The position numbers were made by a program, and so were the translations under genes. From contig JAMPIK010000006.1 in assembly GCA_023662865.1 (NCBI GenBank), positions 1 through 64,000 on the forward strand: DNA of 64,000 bases. The letters are read 5' to 3'. The notes beneath the pieces were generated by a model, which saw only the letters and a program-made list of their open reading frames with translations, made no database searches and was not told the origin of the DNA. This stretch comes from Prevotella sp. GTDB taxonomy: Bacteria; Bacteroidota; Bacteroidia; Bacteroidales; Muribaculaceae. This document shows positions 1 to 8,295 of this stretch, one piece after another. Numbering within the stretch: position 1 is the first letter of the stretch; each line of letters begins with the position of its first letter.

Positions 1-162
1 TTACAATATTTACAATCAAGAAGCAGAAGCGGAAGTAGTATCCTACACACTATTTAACATAATATTGATTATGTTGCAATATGGATTTGATTTTGGATGT
101 CAGCTTTTCCACCGGATATTCTTTTTGATTTTTACTATACGTTTATCCAAATGTTTGGAGTC
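1..162. other. Window edge, no supported gene
   Basis: No reliable gene is seen here. On the plus strand short open stretches run in from the left edge, with stops at 34-36 and 55-57 in two frames, so the 3' end of an upstream plus-strand gene could be present but cannot be chosen. The terminator at 163-215 would serve such a gene. Confidence 0.3.
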
Positions 163-215
163 CATACAAATAAAAAAGAGCAAACTATTAAAGTCTGCTC
201 TTTTTTATTTGTATG
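163..215. terminator. Bidirectional intrinsic terminator
   Basis: A perfect 20-bp inverted repeat (163-182 with 196-215) has a 13-nt loop. Its arms carry AAAAAA and TTTTTT tracts, so it can terminate on either strand. It lies 12 nt after the stop of the minus-strand M16 protease gene. Confidence 0.85.
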
Positions 216-227
216 TGCGTTGTTGGT

Positions 228-3056
228 TTACTTGGCGGCTTCAGCGGGTTTGGCGGGCATTACACCATCCATTACTACGTGAATGCGGTTCTTGCCATCG
301 TACAATTTCTTCATGAAGGCGTTGAGATCTTCAAGTGTGATTTTGGCTACTGCATCGCGATAAGCTGTAACATCAAGACCCATTGTTGCGTACTCTGTAA
401 GGCGGCTCATCCAGTATCCGTTTTTCTTCTTGTTGAGATCTGACTGTGTAAGTTCAGCTTCTTTCACTTTGTTGAAGTCATCGGCGGAAGCACCGTTCTT
501 CATGAGGTCCGTGAGATCTGACACGGCGCGGTCATCGAGAGCTTGACGTTGTGCATCGTTGGTGTCGTATACATAAAGCAAAGTCCACTGGTTAGTGCGC
601 GGGCTGATAGAACCCATAACAGATGCGCCGTAAGTACCGCCGAGTTCTTCGCGGAGTGTGCGGATATAAATCATATTGAGGATTTCGCCCATAAGCGACA
701 TCATGGCATCATTTTCAAGGCTATATTGGAGATTGTCGCCGGAGATGGCTACGAACTCTTTTACGATGTCGGACTCTACTTCCTGTTCGAATTTGTTGTC
801 TACCTTACCGGGAGTCAATTTGATAAGCTCATTGGCGAGCTTTGCAGTCTTTTTGGGATTTCCGGGCAGAGCGGCGATGTATTGCTCAAGGAGCGGTTTG
901 AGGGTCTGAGCATCAATATTACCTACAAAGATGAAATCGTAGTCGGCAGCATTCTGAAGATACTGTTTTGCGATAGAAAGCATCTTGTTGTAATCGGCTG
1001 AAGTAATGTCGGCCGATGTGAGCTGGGTAAGCATCGGGTTGTTATTGTAAAGAGATTTCTGATACTCTTTTGCAAAAACAAAATTTGGGTTCTTTTCATT
1101 GTTTGCGAGCATAGCAGCATACTGACCAACAGTAGCAGCATACATTTCCGAGTCGGGCTGTATGTTTGTGAACTGAAGGTAGAGAATCTGCATAAGAGTT
1201 TCAAGGTCTTTTACAGAAGATTTACCGCTGAATCCTGCAGTATAGTTGTCAAGCATGAATGAGCTGCTTACGCGTTTGCCTGCTAGAGCTTTTGAGAGCT
1301 GCGTGTTGGAGAAGTTGCCGAGTTTGCTAACCTCAACAGCAAGAGGAAGGACTTTTGCCTCGGTAGCATCAGCTGCATTCATTGACATTTTACCGAAAGG
1401 CAGAACAGCGGAGAACATGATTTCATCAGAAGCGAAATCAGTAGTTTTCAGATATACATGAGCACCGTTTGAGAGTGTGAACTCAGTAGCTCCGAATGCG
1501 GGAATTTCTTTGGTTGATTTGATTTTGCCTTTCTTGGGGAGTTTGGCGAGAATAGGCTCATCAAGCACATCATCAACATATGCTTCATATTGAGCACCTT
1601 CAACGTTGCTTACAATTGCAAACATTTCCTCTTTTGTCGGGAGTGTCTTACCTTCAGCCTTGGGCTGAGCTACAACCATTACCTGATTTTCCTTAGTGAT
1701 AAACTGATTAAGAACAGGATTGATCTGGTCAACGGTGAGCTGCGGCAAAATCATCTGAATAAGTTGCCATTCAGCCTCAATACCGGGGTTGGGTTCATTG
1801 TCAATGTAAGTGCGGATAATTTCTTTTGCCAAAGCGGCAGTGTTTGTTTTGTCGCGCTCGTTGTATGCACGTTCGTACATAGCTTTGAGTTTATCCTTTG
1901 CACGTTCCAACTCACTTGCAGTAAAGCCGGTGCGGAATGCACGAACTACGGCTGAATAAACCTCGTTGAAGGCTGCCTTCACATCATCTTTTGCGTATAC
2001 CGTTACGTCCAAAGCGTCTTTTGTTTTGGCAATCATGAAATTGTCGAAGCTGAGGCCGGCGTTGGTGAATGTACATTCGGGGCTTTTCTGCAGTTCGTCA
2101 AAGCGTTCGGACATCATAAGCTGTATGAGCGGCTGTATAACGCTGGTAGCTATGTAATAATCCGGAGTGTTGCGCAATTCAAAAGGAGTTGTATCGCTCT
2201 TAATCATGAACATCACCATATGTTGCTGCAGCTCGGGATCTTCAAAAGCGGCGTAAATCGGTTCAACGTTGTCGCTAACGGTCGGATATGTGCGGGGAGC
2301 TGCATTTTCGGGCATTACAATGGGGGTGAAGAGTTCAACAATCTTCTTCTCCATAGCGTCAACATCAAAGTCACCTACAACTACAATACCCTGCTGGTCG
2401 GGACGATACCATTTGTGATAGTAATCGCGGAGAGCTTTATAGGGGAAGTTTTTCACCACTTCCATTGAGCCGATAGGCATCTGATGGTATTGGTATTCCT
2501 TGAACACGAGGGGAAGTATGGTTGTAAACATACGGTTGTTGGCATCGTTGCGTTGGCGAGCCTCACCTTGGATTACACCGCGCTCGGCATCGATTTCAGC
2601 GTCTTCAAGAAGCAAATCGCAGCTCCAGTCGTGAAGCACAAGAAGCACGGAGTCCATCAAAGCCTGATCGTTGGTGGGAACGTTGTCAATATTGTAGACT
2701 GTTTCATCAAAGCTTGTATAAGCGTTGATATCGGCACCGAAGCGAATACCTTTGTGCTGAAGATACTCAAGCATTGATTTGCCGGGGAAGTTTTTGGTAC
2801 CGTTGAACGCCATGTGCTCAAGGAAGTGAGCAAGACCAAGCTGTTCGGGAGTCTCCAGAGTAGAGCCTACTTTCTGCGCGATGTAGAAGTTGGCTCGATC
2901 TTTGGGTTCTTCATTGTGCATCACATAATAGTTAAGCCCGTTTGCGAGCTTGCCGTGACGCACTTTCGGATTAAGCGGGAGCTGCTGCACTTCTTGTGCT
3001 CCCATGACGAAGATGCACAAAAGCATCATTGTCAGACCGATGAGTCGTTTTACCAT
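228..3056 (-). CDS. M16 family zinc metallopeptidase, exported
   Basis: Predicted two-repeat M16 (insulinase/pitrilysin type) peptidase of 942 aa. An N-terminal signal peptide ends near MGAQE (residue 20), so it should act in the periplasm or cell envelope. The inverted zinc motif HFLEH is at residues 77-81 in the context LGLAHFLEHMAFNGT, with the usual acidic follow-up ERGVIQGE further on. Two N-terminal and two C-terminal M16 domains fit the length, which matches PqqL-like proteins of Bacteroidales. The substrate is unknown, probably small peptides. It stands alone between a terminator and a -7-like element at 3127-3134 on the minus strand. Confidence 0.93.
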   Translation of the reverse strand: MVKRLIGLTMMLLCIFVMGAQEVQQLPLNPKVRHGKLANGLNYYVMHNEEPKDRANFYIAQKVGSTLETPEQLGLAHFLEHMAFNGTKNFPGKSMLEYLQHKGIRFGADINAYTSFDETVYNIDNVPTNDQALMDSVLLVLHDWSCDLLLEDAEIDAERGVIQGEARQRNDANNRMFTTILPLVFKEYQYHQMPIGSMEVVKNFPYKALRDYYHKWYRPDQQGIVVVGDFDVDAMEKKIVELFTPIVMPENAAPRTYPTVSDNVEPIYAAFEDPELQQHMVMFMIKSDTTPFELRNTPDYYIATSVIQPLIQLMMSERFDELQKSPECTFTNAGLSFDNFMIAKTKDALDVTVYAKDDVKAAFNEVYSAVVRAFRTGFTASELERAKDKLKAMYERAYNERDKTNTAALAKEIIRTYIDNEPNPGIEAEWQLIQMILPQLTVDQINPVLNQFITKENQVMVVAQPKAEGKTLPTKEEMFAIVSNVEGAQYEAYVDDVLDEPILAKLPKKGKIKSTKEIPAFGATEFTLSNGAHVYLKTTDFASDEIMFSAVLPFGKMSMNAADATEAKVLPLAVEVSKLGNFSNTQLSKALAGKRVSSSFMLDNYTAGFSGKSSVKDLETLMQILYLQFTNIQPDSEMYAATVGQYAAMLANNEKNPNFVFAKEYQKSLYNNNPMLTQLTSADITSADYNKMLSIAKQYLQNAADYDFIFVGNIDAQTLKPLLEQYIAALPGNPKKTAKLANELIKLTPGKVDNKFEQEVESDIVKEFVAISGDNLQYSLENDAMMSLMGEILNMIYIRTLREELGGTYGASVMGSISPRTNQWTLLYVYDTNDAQRQALDDRAVSDLTDLMKNGASADDFNKVKEAELTQSDLNKKKNGYWMSRLTEYATMGLDVTAYRDAVAKITLEDLNAFMKKLYDGKNRIHVVMDGVMPAKPAEAAK

Positions 3057-3126
3057 AGGTTATTAGTATTTAGATTGTTAGATATATTCTTGGGTTATTC
3101 AAGATATTGGACGCATAAATACAGGG

Positions 3127-3134
3127 CAAAGTTA
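3127..3134 (-). promoter_or_regulatory. Candidate -7 element for M16 protease
   Basis: On the minus strand this reads TAACTTTG, matching the Bacteroidota -7 consensus TAnnTTTG about 70 nt upstream of the M16 start. No good -33 TTTG lies at the right distance, so the call is weak. Confidence 0.45.
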
Positions 3135-3174
3135 CATAAAAAAACGGATTGTTTCTGTTAAATCACGTTAAAAA

Positions 3175-3708
3175 TCAATGAAACAGGCCGTGTACCATAG
3201 CAAAATGTGTTATTGCACTTACGGAATGAAGTCCGGTTTTTGCTGCAATATTTTTTCTGTGAGTCAATACTGTGTTTTGAGAAATGCAAAGTGTATCAGC
3301 AATTTGCTTGGAAGTTGCACCGGAAGCGGTGAGCCTCAACACGTCTATTTCTCGCGAAGTGAGCAATTTTGGCGAAGGTTGCCGGCAAGGCAGGTTCTTT
3401 GATTTATCAAACAGCGAAGAGAGCGCGGTGAGTAACTCTGTTTCGTTTGCCAGAGGGGAAACCATCTGCATAGGCGATGCCGTCTGCGCAGAGGTAGTAA
3501 CCAGCAGAACACGGTCAAGCCGGGGCATCAGGAAGCGAGCCATGACTGCAAGTGCCGCCGCCGATACAATATGGCAATCGGCTTGCTGCCACCCGGAGGC
3601 GGAGGGCGTTTCATATATTGAAACCTCACAGTCCGTATACTCCTTGTTTATCAGAGCGTACAGACCATGAGATTGCAGACAGTTTAATCCGATAAGGGCA
3701 ACCTTCAT
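3175..3708 (-). CDS. LuxR-family HTH regulator with degenerate N-terminal domain
   Basis: A 177-aa transcription factor. The C-terminal 65 residues are a clear LuxR/GerE helix-turn-helix (LTSREIDVLRL, then SKQIADTLCISQNTVLTHRKNI). The N-terminal about 100 residues look like a receiver fold in length and start (MKVALIGLN), but I do not see the acidic pocket and phospho-acceptor Asp of a working response regulator, so the input may not be phosphorylation. It is last in an operon, overlapping the cyclo-ligase gene by 4 nt (ATGA). No histidine kinase is nearby. The target genes are unknown. Confidence 0.8.
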   Translation of the reverse strand: MKVALIGLNCLQSHGLYALINKEYTDCEVSIYETPSASGWQQADCHIVSAAALAVMARFLMPRLDRVLLVTTSAQTASPMQMVSPLANETELLTALSSLFDKSKNLPCRQPSPKLLTSREIDVLRLTASGATSKQIADTLCISQNTVLTHRKNIAAKTGLHSVSAITHFAMVHGLFH

Positions 3709-4259
3709 TGCTCGGAAGTAATGTAAACGGCTTCGTCTGTAATAACGATGTCTACCGGTATATCGTGAGGCTCTATTGGTATTTCATCAAGGAGCTGAAA
3801 ATGATATGCCACACCAACCTTAGTAGCTTTTGTCTCGGCTAACAAGCGGTCATAGTACCCCTTGCCACGGCCAAGTCGCGCTCCTTTTCTGCTGAAAGCG
3901 ACTCCCGGAGTAACGATGAGTTCAAGAATTGAAGGGTCGACCAAGTCATCTCCTGCCGGCTCTTCAATGTGAAATGACCCGAGTTCCAAACGAGACTGTT
4001 CATATGGTAAAATCTCAAGGTTCACTCCGTTTACTCTGGGTAGGTAGAAGTGCTTCTTGTTTCCCCATTTTTTAAGGAAAGAATGAGTGTAAAGCTCATC
4101 GGGGAGTGAATGATATAGAAGTATATGGTTTGCCATGAGAAAAGGTGCGCTTTTCTCCAAACGTTCAAACACACTTTCGGCAGCACGCATCTTTTCTTTT
4201 TGTGTGAGGACAAGACGCATATTCTTAATTCTTCTTCTTATTTCTCTTTTGTCAATCAT
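3705..4259 (-). CDS. 5-formyltetrahydrofolate cyclo-ligase
   Basis: A 184-aa protein of the MTHFS (YgfA) family, which converts 5-formyl-THF plus ATP to 5,10-methenyl-THF. The signature GRGKGYYDRLLAE is near residue 130, preceded by the family's VTPGVAFSRKGARLG strand, and the basic N-terminus (KREIRRRIKNMR) is typical. Length is normal. It overlaps its neighbours by 4 nt at both ends, so it is translated from a polycistronic message with the CtpA-like protease and the LuxR regulator. The role is folate one-carbon salvage in the cytoplasm. Confidence 0.93.
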   Translation of the reverse strand: MIDKREIRRRIKNMRLVLTQKEKMRAAESVFERLEKSAPFLMANHILLYHSLPDELYTHSFLKKWGNKKHFYLPRVNGVNLEILPYEQSRLELGSFHIEEPAGDDLVDPSILELIVTPGVAFSRKGARLGRGKGYYDRLLAETKATKVGVAYHFQLLDEIPIEPHDIPVDIVITDEAVYITSEQ

Positions 4260-5884
4260 TTCTGTATCGGTTTTTGGGGTAACTTGCCATTGTTAAGAAC
4301 GTCAAATGCTACCTGAATTGTTCGGTCTGTTTCATTATAAATCTTATAAAATTCGTTGAAGCCGAGCAGGTCGCGCACTATGAAAGCTTTAAGCTGATTT
4401 AAGAGTAAAGGTCTGGAGATGTTTATATAATACCACCTTGAGGGAATACCTTTTATTTCAGCGAAATTAACAAAGTCTTCAAGTAAGGAGTCATCGCCCG
4501 GGAGAATGTGAAGCACTTGCTTTGTGTCGGTCATTCCTTTTGCGAGTGCACGATATTTGTCGGCCACGGAGTATGCGTATTGAGGAATTAAACCGGAGTT
4601 GTTTACATTGATGTAATACGAAGTCACAAGAGTAGTGTCGTCCGGCACAAAGTAATCAGGGATAATACCGCCGCCGCCGAACACGGTCCTCCCCCCTACT
4701 GTCTTAAACCGTTTTGTCAAGTCAAATTGTATTGAATCAAGATGATAGAATTCTCCTCTGTTATAACGGTTTAATATATCTATTTCATACTCAACGCTCT
4801 CCCCTATTTTGTACTCTTTCTGAATACTTCTGCCGGAGGGCGTGTAGTAACGAGCTACTGTAAGCCTGACGGCGGATTTGTCAGGGAAAAGCATTTGCTC
4901 TTGCACAAGGCCTTTGCCGTATGAACGTCTGCCTATTACCGGTCCGCGGTCATTGTCCTGTATAGCACCGGCTATGATTTCAGAAGCCGAGGCTGAATAT
5001 TCGTTAATCAGAACGGCTATCGGCATTTTTTGGAACAAGCCGGAACCGTCTGCTACGGCATTCATACGGTTTTTGTTATTTCGTGCTTTCGTAAACACAA
5101 TTTTTCTACCATTGGACAAGAATTGGTTGGCAATGTCAATTGCTTGATCCATAAATCCACCGGGATTGTTACGCAGGTCAAGCATAAAACCCTGTGCTCC
5201 TTCCGCAATCAACCGGGAGGCTGCAACCATAAATTCGGAGAATGTATTTCGGTTAAAGGAAGAGAGCTTGATATATCCGGTTTTCCCGTCATCCATAAGA
5301 TAATATGAGTCTACGGATTTTACCGGAATATCATCTCTTTTCAAGGTGTATTTACCTATCACTGTGGAGTTAGGGCGTTTGATTTCAAGTACTACTTCAG
5401 ATCCTTTCTTTCCACGCAAGAGTCTGAACACGTCATCGTTTGTAACCTCGGAGCCTGCAAGGCTTTCACCGTTGGCCGAAATAACACGGTCGCCGGCCAT
5501 TATTCCCATTTTCTCGGCAGGACCACCGGCTATGGCCTCAACCACAGTGACGGTATCCCCTACTATTTGGAACTGTATGCCCACACCGGAGAAAGACCCT
5601 TCAAGATCATCGTTTGCGCTCTCAAAGTCTTCTTCAGGTATGTACACTGAATGAGGGTCAAGGCTTTGGAACAATGCGGCAACAGCCATTTCCATCAGTT
5701 GCTCATCGCTGACAGAGTCAACATATTGCTCACGAATGAGCTGAAGCGCATGCGCCAATTTGTCATCTTGGATTTCCCGGTTAATAATCAGGCTTTTTCT
5801 GCCAATCAGGAAACCGAGTCCGGCAATCAGCAATGCCGTTACCGGCAAGAAAATAGCAAGAAGTGTTTTACGATTCATAGTCAA
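4256..5884 (-). CDS. S41 carboxy-terminal processing protease (CtpA/Prc type)
   Basis: A 542-aa exported serine protease. It has one N-terminal membrane anchor (residues about 8-26), then a PDZ domain (GVGIQFQIVGDTVTVVEAI to about residue 180) and an S41 catalytic domain. Catalytic elements are visible: NEYSASASEIIAGA (nucleophile Ser, around residue 297) and SYGKGLVQE (general-base Lys). A C-terminal extension follows. Members trim C-termini of periplasmic or outer-membrane proteins. The start overlaps the end of the deaminase gene by 17 nt, and the stop overlaps the cyclo-ligase start by 4 nt. Confidence 0.93.
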   Translation of the reverse strand: MTMNRKTLLAIFLPVTALLIAGLGFLIGRKSLIINREIQDDKLAHALQLIREQYVDSVSDEQLMEMAVAALFQSLDPHSVYIPEEDFESANDDLEGSFSGVGIQFQIVGDTVTVVEAIAGGPAEKMGIMAGDRVISANGESLAGSEVTNDDVFRLLRGKKGSEVVLEIKRPNSTVIGKYTLKRDDIPVKSVDSYYLMDDGKTGYIKLSSFNRNTFSEFMVAASRLIAEGAQGFMLDLRNNPGGFMDQAIDIANQFLSNGRKIVFTKARNNKNRMNAVADGSGLFQKMPIAVLINEYSASASEIIAGAIQDNDRGPVIGRRSYGKGLVQEQMLFPDKSAVRLTVARYYTPSGRSIQKEYKIGESVEYEIDILNRYNRGEFYHLDSIQFDLTKRFKTVGGRTVFGGGGIIPDYFVPDDTTLVTSYYINVNNSGLIPQYAYSVADKYRALAKGMTDTKQVLHILPGDDSLLEDFVNFAEIKGIPSRWYYINISRPLLLNQLKAFIVRDLLGFNEFYKIYNETDRTIQVAFDVLNNGKLPQKPIQK

Positions 5885-6308
5885 GAGGAAGATGCAGAGT
5901 CTCGATACCCGCAGCTTTTAGTAAGTCCAAACCGTCTGTGAGGCGGTATTTTTCAGCATAAACAACACGGATAATTCCGGCTTGAATAATGAGTTTTGAA
6001 CATTCAACACAAGGAGAGGCTGTTACATATAATGTGCTGCCTTGGCTGGAATTGTTACTTCGAGCCACCTTTGTAATTGCGTTGGCTTCAGCATGAAGTA
6101 CATATGGAAAGGTAACACCGTTCTCATCTTCACATATATTTTGGAAGCCTGAAGGAGTACCGTTAAAGCCATCGGATATAATCATATTATCCTTAACCAT
6201 CAAGGCTCCCACCTTACGCCTTTTGCAATAGGAGTTTTCGCTCCAAATCAGAGCCATTCTCAGATAGCGAGTATCAAGCAGCAGCTGCTTGTTTTCCGAT
6301 GTTGTCAT
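5868..6308 (-). CDS. Deoxycytidylate/cytidine deaminase family protein
   Basis: A 146-aa zinc-dependent deaminase, most like ComEB/dCMP deaminase. Zinc and catalytic motifs are HAEANA (His and Glu) and PCVEC (two Cys). The expected reaction is dCMP to dUMP for dTTP supply, but the substrate is assigned from family resemblance only. It is first in a four-gene minus-strand operon (deaminase, CtpA-like, cyclo-ligase, LuxR). Its upstream region is occupied by a 311-bp dispersed repeat ending 15 nt before the start codon, so the promoter may lie in or beyond that repeat. Confidence 0.88.
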   Translation of the reverse strand: MTTSENKQLLLDTRYLRMALIWSENSYCKRRKVGALMVKDNMIISDGFNGTPSGFQNICEDENGVTFPYVLHAEANAITKVARSNNSSQGSTLYVTASPCVECSKLIIQAGIIRVVYAEKYRLTDGLDLLKAAGIETLHLPLDYES

Positions 6309-6322
6309 GTCATAAAATTATA

Positions 6323-6633
6323 AGAGCTTGTTTAATAAAAAATGTGAATGTCGGGGAGGTGTATTTTTGAGCTGATTTGGCTTGTCTTGAAGGGAGCAAT
6401 GCGAGCATTCTGACCGAAAGAACGAGTCAAAGCAGTCAAAAAGCACCGGACATTAACATTTCATTAGTATTCATAGTTATTATTTATTTAAAAGAGCTAT
6501 GTCAATTTGGAATATTCAGAGATTGTCTCGCAGCTGCACCTCATCTTTGAGCCTTTGGTTCAGTCGCATAGCCCGCTATGCTCCCTCACCTGCAGCCGAC
6601 CCTGACATTCACATTTTTTATTAAACAAGCTCT
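6323..6633. repeat. Dispersed repeat copy 1, 30-bp terminal inverted repeats
   Basis: A 311-bp element bounded by perfect 30-bp terminal inverted repeats (6323-6352 and 6604-6633), starting AGAGCTTGTTTAATAAAA. A second, diverged copy lies at 60489-60822 in the same orientation. The first about 125 bp and last about 100 bp are conserved; the middle is not. Internal short hairpins occur, e.g. GCATAG-CCCG-CTATGC. No ORF of transposase size fits. No target-site duplication is visible. It fills most of the gap between trxB and the deaminase gene (6309-6695). It could be a MITE-like non-autonomous element or a structured-RNA repeat. Confidence 0.85.
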
Positions 6634-6641
6634 AAATGTAA

Positions 6642-6683
6642 GTGTTGAGAAACAAGCTCTGAATTAAGCTTGTTTCTCAACAC
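6642..6683. terminator. Perfect 17-bp hairpin after trxB
   Basis: Arms 6642-6658 and 6667-6683 are perfectly complementary, with an 8-nt loop. It sits 12 nt after the trxB stop and 8 nt before the repeat. No clear U-tract follows on the minus strand, so termination is plausible but not certain. The arm contains AAACAAGCT, shared with the tip of the repeat's inverted ends, so it may be a related relic. Confidence 0.6.
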
Positions 6684-6695
6684 CGCGAGAGGTTA

Positions 6696-7634
6696 TTAAT
6701 GTTCGAGGAGGAAGCGCTCCACATCAATTGCAGCTTTGCAGCCCATTCCGGCAGCAGTGATAGCCTGACGGTAACGTGTGTCGGCTACATCGCCTGCTGC
6801 AAACACGCCTTCCACATTTGTTGCTGTGGTGTCGTTGAAAGTTTTGATATAGCCGGTGTGGTCTGTTTCTATAGCGTTGCCGAACACTTCCGTGTTGGGA
6901 CGGTGACCGATTGCGAGGAAAAAACCGTCAATGGCTAAATCGTACTTTTCTTCTTTGTCAGTGCCTTGGAACATAACCAGATGTGCACCTTCAACACCGT
7001 CTTCGCCATACAGACCGAGAGTATTGGTGTTGAACAAAATCTTGATGTTCGGACGTTCCATAACGCGACGTTGCATTACTTTGGAGGCACGCAGGTGATC
7101 TTTGCGTACTATCATGTACACTTGCTTTGCCAATGTGCTCAGGTAGAGCGCTTCCTCGCAAGCGGTGTCTCCACCTCCAACAACAGCCACATCTTTCTTG
7201 CGATAGAAGAAGCCGTCGCAAGTAGCACATGCACTCACGCCCATGCCGCGATATTTCTCTTCATCGGTAAGGCCGAGATATTTGGCTGATGCTCCGGTAG
7301 CAATAATGATTGTGTCGGCCATTACAACATCGCCGTTGTCTGCCACGCAGCGGAACGGACGAGCGGAGAAGTCTACCTCGGTGATGATGTTCGGACGTAC
7401 CTCTGTACCATAGCGAAGTGCTTGCTCTTTAAATTGACGCATCATTTCAGTACCGTTGATGCCTTCTACATATCCGGGGAAATTCTCGATATCAGTAGTT
7501 ATGGTGAGTTGTCCGCCGGGCTGCATACCCTCAAAAAGGATTGGATTGAGGTTTGCACGAGAGGTGTAGATGGCAGCAGTGTAGCCTGCAGGTCCTGAAC
7601 CTATTATAAGGCAACGTGTTTTAATTGTTTCCAT
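6696..7634 (-). CDS. trxB: Thioredoxin-disulfide reductase
   Basis: A 312-aa FAD/NADPH flavoenzyme that reduces thioredoxin. Visible features are the N-terminal FAD dinucleotide fold GSGPAGYTAA (residues 12-21), the redox motif CATC at 136-139, the NADPH-binding GGGDTACEEA, and the C-terminal FAD motif GVFAAGDVAD. Length is standard. It lies 15 nt downstream of lolA, in the order ftsK-lolA-trxB seen in other Bacteroidales. It is cytoplasmic. Confidence 0.97.
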   Translation of the reverse strand: METIKTRCLIIGSGPAGYTAAIYTSRANLNPILFEGMQPGGQLTITTDIENFPGYVEGINGTEMMRQFKEQALRYGTEVRPNIITEVDFSARPFRCVADNGDVVMADTIIIATGASAKYLGLTDEEKYRGMGVSACATCDGFFYRKKDVAVVGGGDTACEEALYLSTLAKQVYMIVRKDHLRASKVMQRRVMERPNIKILFNTNTLGLYGEDGVEGAHLVMFQGTDKEEKYDLAIDGFFLAIGHRPNTEVFGNAIETDHTGYIKTFNDTTATNVEGVFAAGDVADTRYRQAITAAGMGCKAAIDVERFLLEH

Positions 7635-7649
7635 GATATATATAGTTTG

Positions 7650-8273
7650 TTATCTTAAATCAATGAGTTTAACTCCGGGATGAGCCTTTGCGTTATATAC
7701 AAAGGTTGAATTGTTAAATTTCTGAGCGGTGCGAACATTTGTAACTATAATGGAGGCCTTGTTGTTTGAACGGTCTGTTACATCAAGGCGTACCGGCATA
7801 TAGTTAGACGAACGAATACAGATAGTAGCTGACTTCACCATATTGCTTTTATTTACGGGAATAAGCAGAATGTTATATGTACCCTTAATTGTTCCGGTGA
7901 CGAGTTTTGCCGTGTACTCTGTCTTATAGTTTGAAACGAGCATATACGGGTTGAGAGATGAGGCTTCTGCTGCAGTGGGAGCAGACAGTGTTACTTCCTT
8001 CTCATCAGGGTTGAGAGTCCATAAAGACTTTCCATCGTACCATATTGAACGTTGAGGTGAAATCAAGGAGAACATTTTGCCCTTTGCACTAAGTGTACCG
8101 CTTTCCGTGTAATTGCCGCTTTTGTATGTATATGAAGCTGAAATTCCCCCACTTTTAAGCAGAGCTGATGAAGATTTCTGCAAAATTTGTGCAGCTGTGG
8201 GAGACGCTGCTTCAAGCATTGTTCCGGTCAGCAACAATGCAACGAGCAAGACTAATCTGTATATATGTTTCAT
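7650..8273 (-). CDS. LolA-like outer-membrane lipoprotein carrier
   Basis: A 207-aa periplasmic protein of the LolA fold, expected to carry lipoproteins from the inner to the outer membrane. I place the start at 8273 (MKHIYRLVLLVALLLTG), which gives a clean signal peptide ending near LEAAS; a longer reading would add 16 residues and overlap ftsK. The body shows the alternating strands typical of LolA (SASYTYKSGNYTESGTLSAKG, quoted in part; FSLISPQRSIWYDGKSLW). It sits 22 nt after ftsK and 15 nt before trxB. Confidence 0.85.
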   Translation of the reverse strand: MKHIYRLVLLVALLLTGTMLEAASPTAAQILQKSSSALLKSGGISASYTYKSGNYTESGTLSAKGKMFSLISPQRSIWYDGKSLWTLNPDEKEVTLSAPTAAEASSLNPYMLVSNYKTEYTAKLVTGTIKGTYNILLIPVNKSNMVKSATICIRSSNYMPVRLDVTDRSNNKASIIVTNVRTAQKFNNSTFVYNAKAHPGVKLIDLR

Positions 8274-8295
8274 TGTTTCAAAATTAAGAGTGTGC

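Noticed and set aside
4256..6308. Frameshift or gene overlap error between the deaminase and CtpA genes
   Set aside because: The 17-nt overlap leaves both proteins complete at their normal ends, so it is a real overlapping pair.
6310..6645. Target-site duplication flanking repeat copy 1
   Set aside because: The bases next to the two ends do not match, and the same is true for copy 2, so no transposition footprint can be claimed.
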